This document shows, piece by piece, positions 63,420 through 64,000 of a stretch of DNA of 64,000 bases (position 1 is the stretch's first letter; every line of letters starts with the position of its first letter). This stretch comes from Cellulomonas telluris (lineage in GTDB: Bacteria; Actinomycetota; Actinomycetes; Actinomycetales; Cellulomonadaceae). The position numbers and the translations under genes are program-made. The notes beneath the pieces were generated by a model. It did not search any database. It had not been told where the DNA came from and saw only the letters and a list, made by a program, of their open reading frames with translations. The stretch spans positions 1 to 64,000 of the forward strand of contig NZ_QXFN01000004.1 in the NCBI RefSeq assembly GCF_004886325.1. The letters are read 5' to 3'.

Positions 63420-64000
63420 ATGGCGGGTGCGGACCGGGGCGGACGGCGACCGCTGCCCTGGGCGGTGCTGGGCGTGGTGCTCGCCGGCTGGCTCCTGGTC
63501 TCGGGGCTCGTCGGGATCTACATGGGCGTCATCCGGACCACGCCGGGGCTGCGCGACGTGCCGACGGTGCGGGCCGACCTCATCGCCCCGCACCTCGCCG
63601 GCCTGGTGGCGGTCCTGGTCGCCACCGCCCTGTGGGGGCGGTGGCGGGACGTGTGGCGCGAGCCGCGGGACGTGCACCCGGCGTGGTGGGCGGTGCCGGT
63701 GCTCGTGCTGGCGGGCGCGGCGGCGACGACCGACGTGCCGGCCCTCGCGAGCGCCCCGGCCGGTGTGGCCGCGGCGCTCGTCGTCGCGTGCGCGCTCGCG
63801 GCGCTCGACACGGAGGTCGTGCTGCGCGGCGTCGCCCTCGTGGCCCTGCGCGAACGCTGGCCGGAGCCGGCGGCGGCGCTCGGCACGGTGCTCCTCTCCG
63901 GGGCGGTCGAGGTGCTGACCGGCCCGGGGACGCCCGCGACGCGTGCGGTGGTGGGCGCGGCGACGGGCGTCCTGCTCTACGCCGCTCGCCGGGTCGGCGG
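63420..64000 (+). CDS. CPBP-like intramembrane protein, 3' truncated by window end
   Basis: 193 codons are visible and the frame is still open at the window end. About six hydrophobic segments occur, the first at residues ~13-35. The stretch DTEVVLRGVALVALRERW resembles CPBP (CAAX) protease motif 1, EExxxR, but its first Glu is Thr, so catalysis is doubtful. ATG 63420 is the first start after the tRNA. It is plus-strand and diverges from the tRNA. Confidence 0.6.
   Translation, partial: MAGADRGGRRPLPWAVLGVVLAGWLLVSGLVGIYMGVIRTTPGLRDVPTVRADLIAPHLAGLVAVLVATALWGRWRDVWREPRDVHPAWWAVPVLVLAGAAATTDVPALASAPAGVAAALVVACALAALDTEVVLRGVALVALRERWPEPAAALGTVLLSGAVEVLTGPGTPATRAVVGAATGVLLYAARRVG

Overview
The window is about 64 kb of very GC-rich DNA. 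GTG starts, dense 4-nt gene overlaps (ATGA/GTGA), TANNNT -10 boxes lying 6 to 7 nt before start codons, and the gene order hrcA-dnaJ-rsmE-phoH-ybeY-corC-era all indicate a high-GC actinobacterium. Gene content (two GH13 enzymes around a maltodextrin importer, a GH36 alpha-galactosidase, a lineage-typical dnaJ and dnaG) suggests the Cellulomonadaceae or a close Micrococcales relative; that genus-level guess is inference. It looks like ordinary chromosome: no insertion sequence, prophage, CRISPR array or transposase is visible.

Layout. 1-90: the 3' end of a 5S rRNA gene and a strong terminator. 0.4-3.1 kb: two membrane proteins and a DUF3097 gene. 3.15-10.05 kb: a stress/RNA operon opened by a CIRCE element (hrcA, dnaJ, rsmE, phoH, ybeY, a CBS-domain protein, era), nearly all with 4-nt overlaps. 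10-17 kb: a membrane-anchored hydrolase, then a PP2C phosphatase, an FHA protein, an RDD-FHA membrane protein and a beta-propeller protein, probably one phospho-signalling module. 17.1-19.2 kb: leuA behind a leader peptide and attenuator. 19.2-25 kb: recO, uppS, small genes and a zinc importer (znuABC) with a Zur-box-like site. 25-30.6 kb: glyS, an RlaP-type nucleotidyltransferase, dusB, a PfkB kinase and a YbdK-type ligase. 30.7-39.6 kb: a maltodextrin locus (alpha-glucosidase, LacI regulator, malEFG, intracellular GH13) that has no ATPase gene. 39.7-43.9 kb: dgt and dnaG. 44-49.8 kb: transglutaminase-like protein, pirin, phosphoesterase, YidD, and an RsbQ/RsbP-type energy-stress sensing pair. 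49.8-62.4 kb: a DUF885 peptidase, a LuxR-type ATPase regulator facing an HMA-domain/MacB-type transporter operon, a GNAT-MFS operon that carries the same palindrome upstream, and a GH36 enzyme. 62.5-64 kb: tRNA-Asn, a tRNA with a CAT anticodon, a small conserved gene and a truncated membrane gene.

The most interesting signals are (i) an almost identical palindrome, CCGGTG-N4-CACCGG with a shared upstream arm, in front of both the HMA/ABC operon and the GNAT-MFS operon, pointing to a small regulon; (ii) a pervasive leaderless-transcription signature at about 20 start codons; (iii) the leuA leader peptide with three consecutive Leu codons overlapping an 11-bp attenuator stem; (iv) a perfect 14-bp hairpin between malE and malF; and (v) the RsbQ/RsbP pair.
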